Positions 47,689 through 57,192 of a stretch of 64,000 nucleotides of DNA are shown here, one piece after another; the stretch's first letter is position 1, and the number at the start of each line of letters is the position of its first letter. The position numbers and the translations under genes were made by a program. Location of the stretch: contig JAFFSR010000004.1 of the NCBI GenBank assembly GCA_017163975.1, positions 7,812,001 to 7,876,000 on the forward strand, in the 5' to 3' direction. Source of the stretch: Anastatus disparis (Eukaryota > Arthropoda > Insecta > Hymenoptera > Eupelmidae). The notes under the pieces are model-generated. The model was not told the origin of the DNA and made no database searches. It saw only the letters and a program-made list of their open reading frames with translations.

Positions 47689-48471
47689 ATGAAAACGATA
47701 CTTTGGTTTAAGACGGTTCGCCCATCATGGGAGCTCCAGACGCATTGGAGCCACTATCCCCGCCTGTGAGGAGCCCTATTTATAGGTGCCGCAGCCGAGA
47801 AGCGGTTTTCGGATGGTCAACCCTAGCGACACCAAGTGATTCTAAGAAAGATGTTACGGGTTAGGCCCGCGCCATGTTGATGCTAAAGGTTTTACGTCAT
47901 CCCTATTGAGTGGGCGACGTCTGGTCCGTGCCGCGCCTGGCCCTAAACTTCAGGCTAGACGTTCCGCAGTTCTCCTGCGCGGACTCGGTATAAGGAAATA
48001 CTGACCAGGTAATCCTTCACACCTGCGCCTGTACGAACCAACTTCAACCCCTTCATTGGCTCTGGTTACGTTAGTAGAAGTACGTAACAGCTCCTAACCA
48101 ACATGTGGTTTCACGGGACCTTTGCCCGTCACGACTTTCGCCGGAGAGGGACTAACGTTTACCCTTATTACTAAACAGAGGTCAGCAAGTCACTATCAAC
48201 GTACAACCCCTGTAGTCTGACGGGAATATCCATTGGTCGACAGCCGCAGCTCATTCATACATCCACTCATACTGTGTTGCTTCTTAGTACACGTACATAC
48301 GGACACAAAATTTTAACATATTAGCAGCTCCGTGAAGCGGAAGTGCCTACGCGGTCATCCAGATTTCCTTAGCCATCACTGAGGATTGCTAGCGATATGT
48401 GGATCGTGCTTAAGCCTCCGCCCCGCCACCACATGGTAGGTGGACACTTACAAGGTCAGCAACATGCGGAG

Positions 48472-48472
<1 letters not shown>
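47689..48472 (-). promoter_or_regulatory. 5'UTR of element A
   Basis: This noncoding leader of about 780 bp lies between the (TTA)n tail of element B and ORF1. Non-LTR elements carry an internal promoter here. I recognise no specific initiator or downstream element. Confidence 0.5.
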
Positions 48473-48538
<66 letters not shown>

Positions 48539-48558
48539 TTTTTTTTTTTTTTTTTTTT

Positions 48559-48964
48559 ATGGTGGTAAAAAAACGGGAAATCTGCCTAAACCAGACCTTC
48601 AGCGACAGGATCCACGCCCGCCGTGCGATTCCGCAAAGCGTTATCGCCGTGCAGGAGGGGATCCTGCCACCGGTGTGACGGGTTCCTGAGTGCACGTCAG
48701 CCTTGACTGTGAAACGGCCCTCCATTTCACATTCAGGGCATCAGAGTCCCAGGGGACCGTCTAACCCCCTGTCCTTCTGACCGCGTGACGATTGCAAGAA
48801 GATGCAATCGTCACGCGGGCAAAAGGCCAGTAACATCCACCTCGTGACCTTTATTACACCCTGGCACTTAGGCCTTCTCGGCATTACTTCAGGGTGGGGT
48901 CACCAATACGCCGCAGCGCCTTCCTTATCGAACCTCTTGTTCACCTTTCTTCATTTTATTGTTG
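48559..48964 (-). promoter_or_regulatory. 3'UTR of element B, with strong hairpin
   Basis: 48781-48796 and 48803-48818 form a perfect 16-bp stem with a 6-nt loop. 48857-48863 (CACCCTG) pairs with 48890-48896 (CAGGGTG) around an ATTACTTC-containing loop shared with element A. The last 40 nt carry GGTCTG, GCAGATTT, CGTT and ACCA in the same order as element A. Confidence 0.65.
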
Positions 48965-50533
48965 CTATCCACCTTTTTTTCGTGAATTTTTTAAGTTTTC
49001 CTGGTTTTTCCTCTTCTCGGCCTCCAGGGCTCGCTTAAATACCTTGCAAATTCCGCTACCAGCCACATGTTTAACATTTTCACCATCAGAGCCTTCTTGT
49101 AGGCACAAGAAGCAACAGGCATCGTTTATACATGCCGTTCTTGTATGCCCTGTTTTTCCGCACCTGAAACAATGCGCAGACCTGTCAGGTCCCTGGCACT
49201 GCTCTTGTCTGTGACCGAAGCCCAGACATTTATGGCATCTTATTACCATGGTTCTCCGCTCAACCCGGCAGTTCACAAATCCTATCTGGATTCTTCCCTT
49301 CTTCAGTAGATATGTTGCCTCTGTCTCATCCAGTATAACCACTGCCATTTTGGACCCAAATCTATTTGGTCCTAGAATCATTACCTTTCGTTCTCTGTGT
49401 TCGGAACTTAGGACCCGACTCATTGCTTCCTGTACCTCAGCCTCTGTTGACATCTGGTCAAGATCACGGATTTCAATAGTCCTTTTCCGCTCATCCATAC
49501 TAATGGTTCCTAGATCCCCTACTGCAACTTTAACATTGTCAGCAAACGCCTTTTTATCGGACTCTTTCGAGATCTGGATTATTAGGTTTCCCTTCGTTGT
49601 TGGTCTAACACTCAAGACTTCCGTGCTACTATCCTGCGGCTTAATTTCCGAGCGAAGCTTTCCAAGGACGTCTGCATATGTAGACCCCTGTGAAATTCTA
49701 ACGACTACTGATTCTTTGTTCCTGATTCTAGGCTTCACAGCTAAAGGACGCATTTGATCGGTTAGCGCAGCCTGCATGATAGGTTGCGTATTCGCAGCAT
49801 CAAACGTCGCTTTTTTTTTCTTCCTCTTTTTTTGCCGTCCATCCTCTGGGCTGTTACTTACGCTACCTCGGTCCCTTTTAATACCACTGCAAGCAAGCAC
49901 AGTATCTCTTAGAACCTCAGCGTGCATGCGTCTTCGCCCTATTTTTCTCTGCAGGTGCTGATCATGAATTTGGTCGACCGCATTCCGCAGAGCCTTCGCT
50001 TTCCCCGTGATCTTCTCCTGCTGATCAGCAGCATGCTTTAGATGATCCTGTAATCTTTCCACCGCACTTTGAATCTTAAGATTAGTGTTTTTTTTCAGAG
50101 CTTCCTGCATAGTTTTTACTTCTTTCTTCATTTCCTCTATAAAGCGATCTTGACTTTTTGTTGCTTCCAAAAATTCATCAATATCTGTTCGCATTCCGTC
50201 CTGCTCAAAACCTGATGCGTCGCTGAAAGCACTTTTCGCGCTTCCGACGCTAGCAATGCTGCTCTGGCTACCGCTTCGTACCCTTGGTACTTGCAGACTG
50301 TCCGTTCCGCGTTTTTTATGCGAGGTTGTCTCCTCTAGCCTTCCAGTAAAAACGATTGCCGCTGAGGTCTGGTCTCCTGACCCTGCGACAATATGGTCAA
50401 CGTGAATTCGGCCTCCCCCAGAATCCGTGAGGCCAGCTCCGCCCACCGAGGCTTTCACTCGATCGGAATCGGAGGTGAGATTTCCCTGTAAAGGGGTACT
50501 CACCTGGGGTATTTCTGTATTTGAATCCGACAT
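48965..50533 (-). CDS. ORF1 of element B, intact 522-residue gag-like protein
   Basis: An intact frame from MSDSNTEI to SRKKGG. In order: a Ser/Gly-rich start, a likely coiled coil (about residues 120-200, rich in Glu/Lys/Leu heptads such as FIEEMKKEVKTMQEALKK), a basic RQKKRKKKK tract near residue 235, a middle domain (about 270-410), then three knuckles: CHKCLGFGHRQEQC, CFRCGKTGHTRTAC and CCFLC..H..C. This is the R1-clade ORF1 plan: RNA binding and particle formation. It diverges clearly from the ORF1 of element A. No ORF2 follows, so mobility would depend on an enzyme supplied in trans. Confidence 0.85.
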   Translation of the reverse strand: MSDSNTEIPQVSTPLQGNLTSDSDRVKASVGGAGLTDSGGGRIHVDHIVAGSGDQTSAAIVFTGRLEETTSHKKRGTDSLQVPRVRSGSQSSIASVGSAKSAFSDASGFEQDGMRTDIDEFLEATKSQDRFIEEMKKEVKTMQEALKKNTNLKIQSAVERLQDHLKHAADQQEKITGKAKALRNAVDQIHDQHLQRKIGRRRMHAEVLRDTVLACSGIKRDRGSVSNSPEDGRQKKRKKKKATFDAANTQPIMQAALTDQMRPLAVKPRIRNKESVVVRISQGSTYADVLGKLRSEIKPQDSSTEVLSVRPTTKGNLIIQISKESDKKAFADNVKVAVGDLGTISMDERKRTIEIRDLDQMSTEAEVQEAMSRVLSSEHRERKVMILGPNRFGSKMAVVILDETEATYLLKKGRIQIGFVNCRVERRTMVIRCHKCLGFGHRQEQCQGPDRSAHCFRCGKTGHTRTACINDACCFLCLQEGSDGENVKHVAGSGICKVFKRALEAEKRKNQENLKNSRKKGG

Positions 50534-50803
50534 CTTCCATTAGTTTGTGGTTTATATTTCGGGGAACCACCCCTATCTTGTGCCCTAAGCGGGACCCTAT
50601 CAGGGTTACTACCATCCGGGCCAGATAGCCCCTGGTTTTTTTGCGAGGTTATTTCTCCTCGGGTCATTACTTCCTATTTGCCGTCATCGTTATAGCATTG
50701 CTGCAAAGAGCATTGATGCGACGATGACGCCCAGGAGCGGTTGGGCAATGCCCGGAACCTGGAAGACAACACTTGCTCAAGGGGCCTCCTCAAGCCGACT
50801 CCC
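50534..50803 (-). promoter_or_regulatory. 5' leader of element B
   Basis: 270 bp from GGGAGTCGGCTTGAGGAGG to the ORF1 ATG, unlike the leader of element A. It is probably the internal promoter region, by analogy only. Confidence 0.4.
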
Positions 50804-50867
<64 letters not shown>

Positions 50868-51527
50868 CCATTGGTTGAACGAATAAAATCTGCTGTCAGA
50901 CCGCCGTCAGTTCGCTGGGCTCGGATATATCCGGGAACAGAGTACAGACGGTTGAGAGGGGTTCTAGATAAACTAGCAAACCTCTAAAATTACGCGATCC
51001 TCATGCCTGCCTAATGATAGCAAAAAAATGCAGTCACTGGCCGTGCAAGAGATTCTCCAATCATCACTCACGGCGTTTGTTCCACCCCGGAAACTGTTTA
51101 TCACATTACTTCAGGGTGGCACCGCGTTCTAAGTCTTTTGGACCTTTTCCTTCTGACTTCTTCTGTAAATATACAGATTTCCAATAATATAGATCTATGC
51201 CTAATAAGCAACATGATTTAAAAGGCTATCTTCTGCCTGGCGATCGGCTCTGTAAAGGGGAGCATAAATCGATCGCATATATATGGTATGGTATGGACTG
51301 GCTCTGTAAAGGAGCAAAATCAGTCCATAATTTTCTCTTCAGTCTTGATTCTCCTGTTCTAAGATGGATCTTATGCCTCTTGTGGGGCTATCCTCTCTAC
51401 CGCGTCTGACTCATACTAACATTCAATCTCGCGCTTATTTACAACGACACTCATTCATACCACAGCTAAAGCTGGCGCTTTTGCTGCTTTCTCAAACATT
51501 TCCTGGGTGCACGATTCGTTCTCGTCC
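50868..51527 (-). promoter_or_regulatory. 3'UTR of element C
   Basis: Near-identical to the element A 3'UTR, with the same twin bulged hairpins (51326-51295 and 51275-51241), the CCACCC/GGGTGG stem (51119-51082) and the terminal GGTCTG..GCAGATTT..CGTT..ACCA blocks. Confidence 0.6.
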
Positions 51528-53834
51528 TTAAGACGAGTCCTCGTCGTCACCCTCCGCACCCGAATCTATGGGACCGGCTACTGCCTCTAGGTTATGGTGA
51601 GGTATAAGCCTGACTCCCCGCTCCTCATTCGCACTTAGTTCGATTGCCCTATCTAAGAACGGTTTCTTCTTTCTTAGGACGCTTTAGACAAATAGTGCCA
51701 TAGCGTCCCACTTTTCTTTGGCCGACAACATTTCACTGATAATGTTATCTGGCGTTAACGCTTCGAATATCCTCTCAACCTGGCGTCTTTCTTCGTTCCA
51801 CTGATGGCAGACGAAAAACGTATGATACGCATCGTCGCGATCCGCGAAACAGAAGATGCAGCCCGGGCTCTGGGTCTTTCCCATTTTACTGAGAGAAGCG
51901 CAGAAATACCCGTGGTTACTAAGGAACTGGGTGAGGTAATAGTTGACCTCCCCGTATCTTCTATCGACCCATGGAGCCAGCTCCCTAATGAGCACGTGTG
52001 TCCATCGGCCTTTCACCATCTGATTCCATGTTTTTTGCCAGGTTTCCATGGTCACCTGTCTTTCTTCTTTCTGAACGATTGCAGTTCCATCTTCTGTTTT
52101 CTTCCCTTCGTAGGTTCGCTTGCGTTCCATCGCCTGTAATTCGATCGGGATGATTCCTGCGATGACTAGCACCGCGGGTCCCGAGACAGTGCGATAGGCG
52201 CTGGTGACTCTAAGAGCCCCTCTCCTTTGAACAGAAGATAGTACGCTTCGGTGCGTCTCTTTTCTCATTTGGTTAGCCCATATTTCAGAGCCGTACAATA
52301 AGATGGACGTCGTGACTGTCATTAAAAGTCGTCGTTTGCTTGATTTCGGGCCGCTGGTATTGGCCATAAGACGACTTAACTGCAACGTTTTCTTTATCGT
52401 TTTATTAGCGACGTGTTTTAGGTGCGTCAAAAAAGTTAGTTTTGCATCTAGCTTTATGCCGAGATACGTCACCTCACTTCTTGTCTGCACCACGTTTGTG
52501 CCTACTGTCATGGGAAACTCGATGTTGATGTGTTTCCAAGTTAAGGGCACGATTTCTGTTTTGGCCATCGCTATTTCGAGACCATGCTTCACCATCCACT
52601 CGGAAATTCTTTCCATCGCCGTGTTTAGTATGTGCTGGGCAATGTTTACGTTTTTCGCGGAGATGACTAAAGCGACATCATCAGCGTACGCAAACATTTT
52701 CACCCCATCCGGCATTGCAAGTCTGAGTAATGCATCGAACAGGATGTTCCAGAAGTCTGGGCCGAAGATCGAGCCCTGTGCCACGCCTGCGCTAAGGTCT
52801 TTTTCACGCCAGCCTTCTTCTGTTTCATAGCGGAGGATACGGTTTCTCAGATAGTCTCGTATCACTCGCATAAGGTATTCTGGTACATTAAACTCTTTCA
52901 ACGCAGCAAGGAGGTCAGGCCATTTTGCTGAGTTGAAAGCGTTTTTCGTATCCAGCATGACTAGAAACGCAATAAGACGGGAATGATGGTTCCCAGTCCA
53001 TCCTTCTTTTGCTACCTTTACTACTTCTTCTACTGCATTTACGGTAGACCGCTTTTTCCTGAAGCCGTACTGGTTGTCAGCGAGATCGCCAGCCGCCTGT
53101 ACAGCTCCTTGTAATCGCGGTTTAAGCAGCCTCTCGTATAGCTTCCTGCTTCGTCCAACATGCAGAGTGGCCTGTGGGACGATGGATGCCGGGGATCACC
53201 TCCCTTTCCTTTGTTGATCAGCACAAGACGCGCAATCTTCCAGGGAGTGCTAAACACACCCGTCTGGAGGCACGCGTTGTACATGTTCAACAAGAGAGAT
53301 GGCGCTTTCACCGCTATGCATTTAAGGACCTCGGATGGTATCCCGTCAGGCCCAGGTGCCTTATTGTTCTTCATCATTCTTGCAGCTATCTGTAGCTCTC
53401 CGCTTGTAAAGAGCGGGATCTCTTCTGGTTCTCCTGTATTCTCCTGTTCTTCGAGTGGTGGATGCGTAGGGAACAAGTGGTTTACGATGTTCGCCATGGT
53501 CTCTTCTTCGAATGGCAACGTGGGGGCGGCGTTAAGCTTCTTGGTCACGATCTTGTAGGCCAAGCCCCACACCTCTCTGTTGACGTCTTCGCTCAGGTCT
53601 TTCCAGCATTGTGCTTTGCTTCGATTGATATTCTTACGAAGCTTTTTATGCACGTCTCTGTATTGCGCAGACAAAAGATCTGCTGCTGGTGAGTTCTTCT
53701 TTCTTGCTCTCTGTGATGATCTTCTGAGACTAAGAGCTTCTGACCTCGTTCTAGCGATTTCGTCATTCCACCAATACGCTGGACGCTTATGATGTCGCGA
53801 TCCCTTGCGCGGCATAGATGCATCACAGGCTCTG

Positions 53835-53836
<2 letters not shown>
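51528..53836 (-). pseudogene. Truncated, broken ORF2 of element C
   Basis: It matches element A ORF2 from about residue 268 onward. Three lesions are visible: the 5' truncation, a one-base deletion near 53145 (element A has CTTCCCTGCTTCG, C has CTTCCTGCTTCG), and a nonsense change near 51685 where a Glu codon became TAA. The reverse transcriptase core with YADD is still readable in 52958-51684. Confidence 0.85.
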
Positions 53837-53929
<93 letters not shown>

Positions 53930-54466
53930 GATAATGATAATGATAATGATAATGATAATGATAATGATAATGATAATGATAATGATAATGATAATGATAA
54001 TGATAATGATAATGATAATGATAATGATAATGATAATGATAATGATAATGATAATGATAATGATAATGATAATGATAATGATAATGATAATGATAATGAT
54101 AATGATAATGATAATGATAATGATAATGATAATGATAATGATAATGATAATGATAATGATAATGATAATGATAATGATAATGATAATGATAATGATAATG
54201 ATAATGATAATGATAATGATAATGATAATGATAATGATAATGATAATGATAATGATAATGATAATGATAATGATAATGAATAATGATAATGATAATGATA
54301 ATGATAATGATAATGATAATGATAATGATAATGATAATGATAATGATAATGATAATGATAATGATAATGATAATGATAATGATAATGATAATGATAATGA
54401 TAATGATAATGATAATGATAATGATAATGATAATGATAATGATAATGATAATGATAATGATAATGA
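53837..54466. repeat. Expanded (TTA)n and (ATCATT)n tail of element D
   Basis: Plus-strand (AAT)n at about 53837-53903 is followed by about 94 copies of a hexamer (AATGAT) to 54466, with one interruption near 54279. It lies between the oligo(A) of D and the truncated 5' end of C. It gives rise to long Asn-Asp, Met-Ile, His-Tyr and Ser-Leu frames that are artefacts. Confidence 0.95.
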
Positions 54467-56396
54467 TTTTTTTTTTTTTTTTTTTTTTTTATGGTGGTAA
54501 AAAAACGGGAAATCTGCCTAAACCAGACCTTCAGCGACAGGATCCACGCCCGCCGTGCGATTCCGCAAAGCGTTATCGCCGTGCAGGAGGGGATCCTGCC
54601 ACCGGTGTGACGGGTTCCTGAGTGCACGTCAGCCTTGACTGTGAAATGGCCCTCCATTTCACATCCAGGGCATCAGAGTCCCAGGGGACCGTCTAACCCC
54701 CTGTCCTTCTGACCGCGTGACGATTGCAAGAAGATGCAATCGTCACGCGGGCAAAAGGCCAGTAACATCCACCTCGTGACCTTTAGTCCACCCCGGCACC
54801 TAAGCCTTCTCGGCATTACTTCGGAGTGGGGCCACCAATTCGCCGCAGCGCCTTTCTTATTGAACCTTGTTCTCATCTTTCATCCTTTTGTTCAGGTTAA
54901 ACACCTTTTTTCCGAGAATTTTCTAAGTTCTCCTGGTTCTTCCTTTTTCGGCCTCCAGGGCTCGCCTAAAGATCTTGCAGACTCCGCTTCCAGCCACATG
55001 ATTGACTGCTTTGCCATCACATCCTTCCTCTTTGCATAAGAAGCAGCAGGCATCATTTGGACATGTCGCCCTTGTATGGCCTGTCCCTCCGCACTTGTAA
55101 CAGTGCGCGGACCTGTCAGGACCCTTGCACTGATCTTGCCTGTGACCAAAGCCTAAGCATTGATGACATCTCATTACCATGATTCTCCTTTGTATCCTGC
55201 AGTTAACGAATCCAATTTGGATCTGCTCCTTATTCAAAAGGTCTCGTGCCTCTGTTTCATCCAGGATAACTACTGCCATTTTAGATCAAAACCTACTGGG
55301 TCCAAGGATAATGACCTTACGAGCTCTTTGCTCGGAGCCCAGGTCCCTACCTAGAGCTGCCTGTACTTCAGCCTCTGTTGTCATCTGGTCAAGATCGCGA
55401 ATTTCTATCGTCCTCTTCCGCTCATCCATGCTTACGGTTCCTATTCCCTCTACTGCAACTTTGACGTTGTCAGCAAAGGCCCTTTTATCCGACTCTTTTG
55501 AGATCTGGATCAAAAGGTTTCCCCTTGTTGTTGGCCTAACACTAAGGACCTGCGTGCTGCTTTCCTGTGGCTTGACGTCCTTTCGGAGTTTTCCGAGGAT
55601 GTCTGAGTATGATGACCCTTCTGATACCTTTACGACCACGGCTTCCGTCTTCCTGGGATTCGCCCTTGGGCCTGAGGGACGCTGCCGGTTAGATAACGCA
55701 GCAAGCGGAGGAGACTGTGCGTTTGCAGTACCTGATGTTGATTTTTCCTTCTTTCTTTTATTTTGCCGTCCATCCTCTGGACTGTTGCTCACAGTGCCTC
55801 GCTCTCTTTTGGAGCTCATGCTTGCAGCCACAGTGTCCCGCAAAAGTTCCGCTTGCATTCTCCTCCGTGCCGTTTTCCTTTCCCTATGTTGACGAAATAT
55901 TTGGTCAACTCCATTTTGTATAGCATTTGCCTTTTTTTTTAATTCCTCCTGCTGTTTAGCGGCTTGCTTTAGGTGACCTTGCAACCTCTCAACCGCTGTC
56001 TGGATCTTGAGGTGCGTGTTCTTTTTCAGAACTTCCTGCATCCCTTTAACTTCTTTTTTCATTTCTTCTATCCATAGATCTTGATTCCTCGTTTCTTCCA
56101 TAAATGCATCAATATCCTCTTGAATTGCATTCTCTTCGAATCCTGATGCGTCACTAAAAGCGCTTTTGGCACTTCTGACACTGGCATTACTACTTTGGCT
56201 GATACTTCGTACCCTCGGTACCTGTAGCGTAGTCATTTCTTGTTTTTTATGCGAGGTTGTCTCCTCTAGCATTCCAGTAGTGATGATTGCCGCCGAGGCT
56301 TGGTTTCCCATCCCCGAGGCAATATGGTCAACGTGAATTCGACCTCCCCCAGAATCCATGAGGCCAGCTCCGCCCACCGAGGCTTTCACTCGATTT
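54467..56396 (-). mobile_element. Element D: 5'-truncated second copy of the ORF1-only family
   Basis: Sense order: ORF1 56396 to about 54890, 3'UTR to 54491, A24 tail 54490-54467, then the expanded tail. The 5' end stops within ORF1 at a codon equivalent to about residue 26 of element B, next to a TTTATTTATTTA tract. Like B, it has no ORF2. Its 3'UTR keeps the 16-bp hairpin (54713-54750) and the terminal blocks. Confidence 0.8.
54890..56396 (-). pseudogene. Broken ORF1 of element D
   Basis: Homologous to element B ORF1 along its length (GGAGL.DSGGGRIHVDHI, EEMKKEVK.MQE.LKKNT and the knuckles CHQCLGFGHRQDQC, CYKCGGTGHTRATC). Lesions: 5' truncation, a nonsense codon at about 55286 just before the SKMAVVILDE segment, and a frame change near 54923 that shortens the C-terminus. 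Confidence 0.85.
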
Positions 56397-56801
56397 ATTT
56401 ATTTATATCAAATAAATAACAAACCTTTAAAATCTTGTTCCGCTTCATTATCATGTATTTCTACTTTTAACAGAGAAAGTGTCTAGTGTGCATAGAATCG
56501 AAACCCATACCTGTGATTCAAATTGTCATGATAGTTTGCAAAATTACTTGTGAATAATAAAGGTGCATATTTTGGAAAAAGGTTTAATTGTTTGTTACGT
56601 AAAATGATAGATATTTTTAATGATTCAATAACATAACGTACTAATGTTATTTGTTTTTTTCTAGCTATTTCTTAAGATTAAAAAAGGACTTATTTAAAAG
56701 TTATTCATTTTAAAAATCTAATCAACAATAATCAGGTTTATTAAACTGTAATTAGTCTATTATAAATTTAATTAACTATTTAATGAAATTATTATACAGT
56801 A
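56397..56801. other. AT-rich flank right of the array
   Basis: Nothing recognised. It marks the return to low GC after element D. Confidence 0.3.
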
Positions 56802-56972
56802 CCCTGGTAGAAAATAAACCATTTTTTGGCCATTTTTGTTGGCCAACGCATGTTAAAATGGCACTTATCTAGAAATTTTGGAAACTCTTTGTACAGAATT
56901 TCTAGATAAGTGTCATTTTAACATGTGTTAACCAGCAAAAATGGCCAAAAAATGGTTTATTTTCTACCAGGG
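56802..56972. mobile_element. 171-bp CCCTGGTAGAAA foldback MITE, TA-flanked
   Basis: The left end CCCTGGTAGAAAATAAACC and the right end are exact complements, and pairing continues through TTTTTTGGCCATTTTTG and TGTTAAAATG..CTTATCTAGAAATT to a short centre near 56888. TA flanks both ends (56800-56801 and 56973-56974), as in Tc1/mariner-type insertions. 56973-57192 is AT-rich. Confidence 0.85.
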
Positions 56973-57192
56973 TAGTTTATTGAATATTTTAGCAGAGTGC
57001 ATATTGATTTGTTGTAATAACTAAATATTAGTGCATATTATAATTGTTTTTTTAAAAAAAGCATATTTAACACATTATAAATTTTGTGCTCTATTAAAAA
57101 TTGTAACTTTAAAGTTAATCTGTGAATTTATTTACAAAATGTTTTGCATTTGTTATAATTATTAAAAGAATTTACATAACTCTGTACACTGC

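Larger units (their letters stand above)
42485..48472 (-). mobile_element. Element A: near full-length R1-clade non-LTR retrotransposon
   Basis: In sense order: 5'UTR 48472-47689, ORF1 47688-46287 (two frameshifts), ORF2 46287-43174, 3'UTR 43173-42514, A29 tail 42513-42485. It is markedly less AT-rich than its surroundings. Its 5' end abuts the (TTA)n tail of element B. The apurinic-type endonuclease, YADD reverse transcriptase, CCHC C-terminus and three-knuckle ORF1 place it in the R1 clade, which is known from arthropods. Confidence 0.85.
48473..50803 (-). mobile_element. Element B: ORF1-only R1-type retrotransposon
   Basis: In sense order: 5' leader 50803-50534, ORF1 50533-48965, 3'UTR 48964-48559, A21 tail 48558-48538, then (TTA)n 48537-48473. 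There is no ORF2: the 3'UTR follows ORF1 directly, and the same holds in element D, so the layout is not a one-off deletion. The body is about 2.25 kb. It abuts the (TTA)n tail of element C at its 5' end. Confidence 0.8.
50804..53836 (-). mobile_element. Element C: 5'-truncated copy of the element A family
   Basis: Colinear with element A from within ORF2 to the tail, with only scattered differences by eye. Sense order: truncated ORF2 53836-51528, 3'UTR 51527-50868, A32 tail 50867-50836, then (TTA)n 50835-50804. Truncation at the 5' end is usual for target-primed reverse transcription. The truncation point abuts the (TTA)n tail of element D. Confidence 0.85.

Noticed and set aside
53593..54657. 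354-residue minus-strand frame with long His-Tyr and Ser-Leu repeats, and plus-strand Asn-Asp or Met-Ile frames in the same place
   Set aside because: These are translations of the (AATGAT)n and (AAT)n tail of element D, fused to 3'UTR and truncated ORF2 sequence; not genes.
42157..56396. Telomeric array of the HeT-A/TART or SART/TRAS kind
   Set aside because: The head-to-tail order is suggestive, but I see no TTAGG-type repeats, and both sides continue into ordinary AT-rich repeat and gene sequence, so a microsatellite-targeting explanation is preferred.
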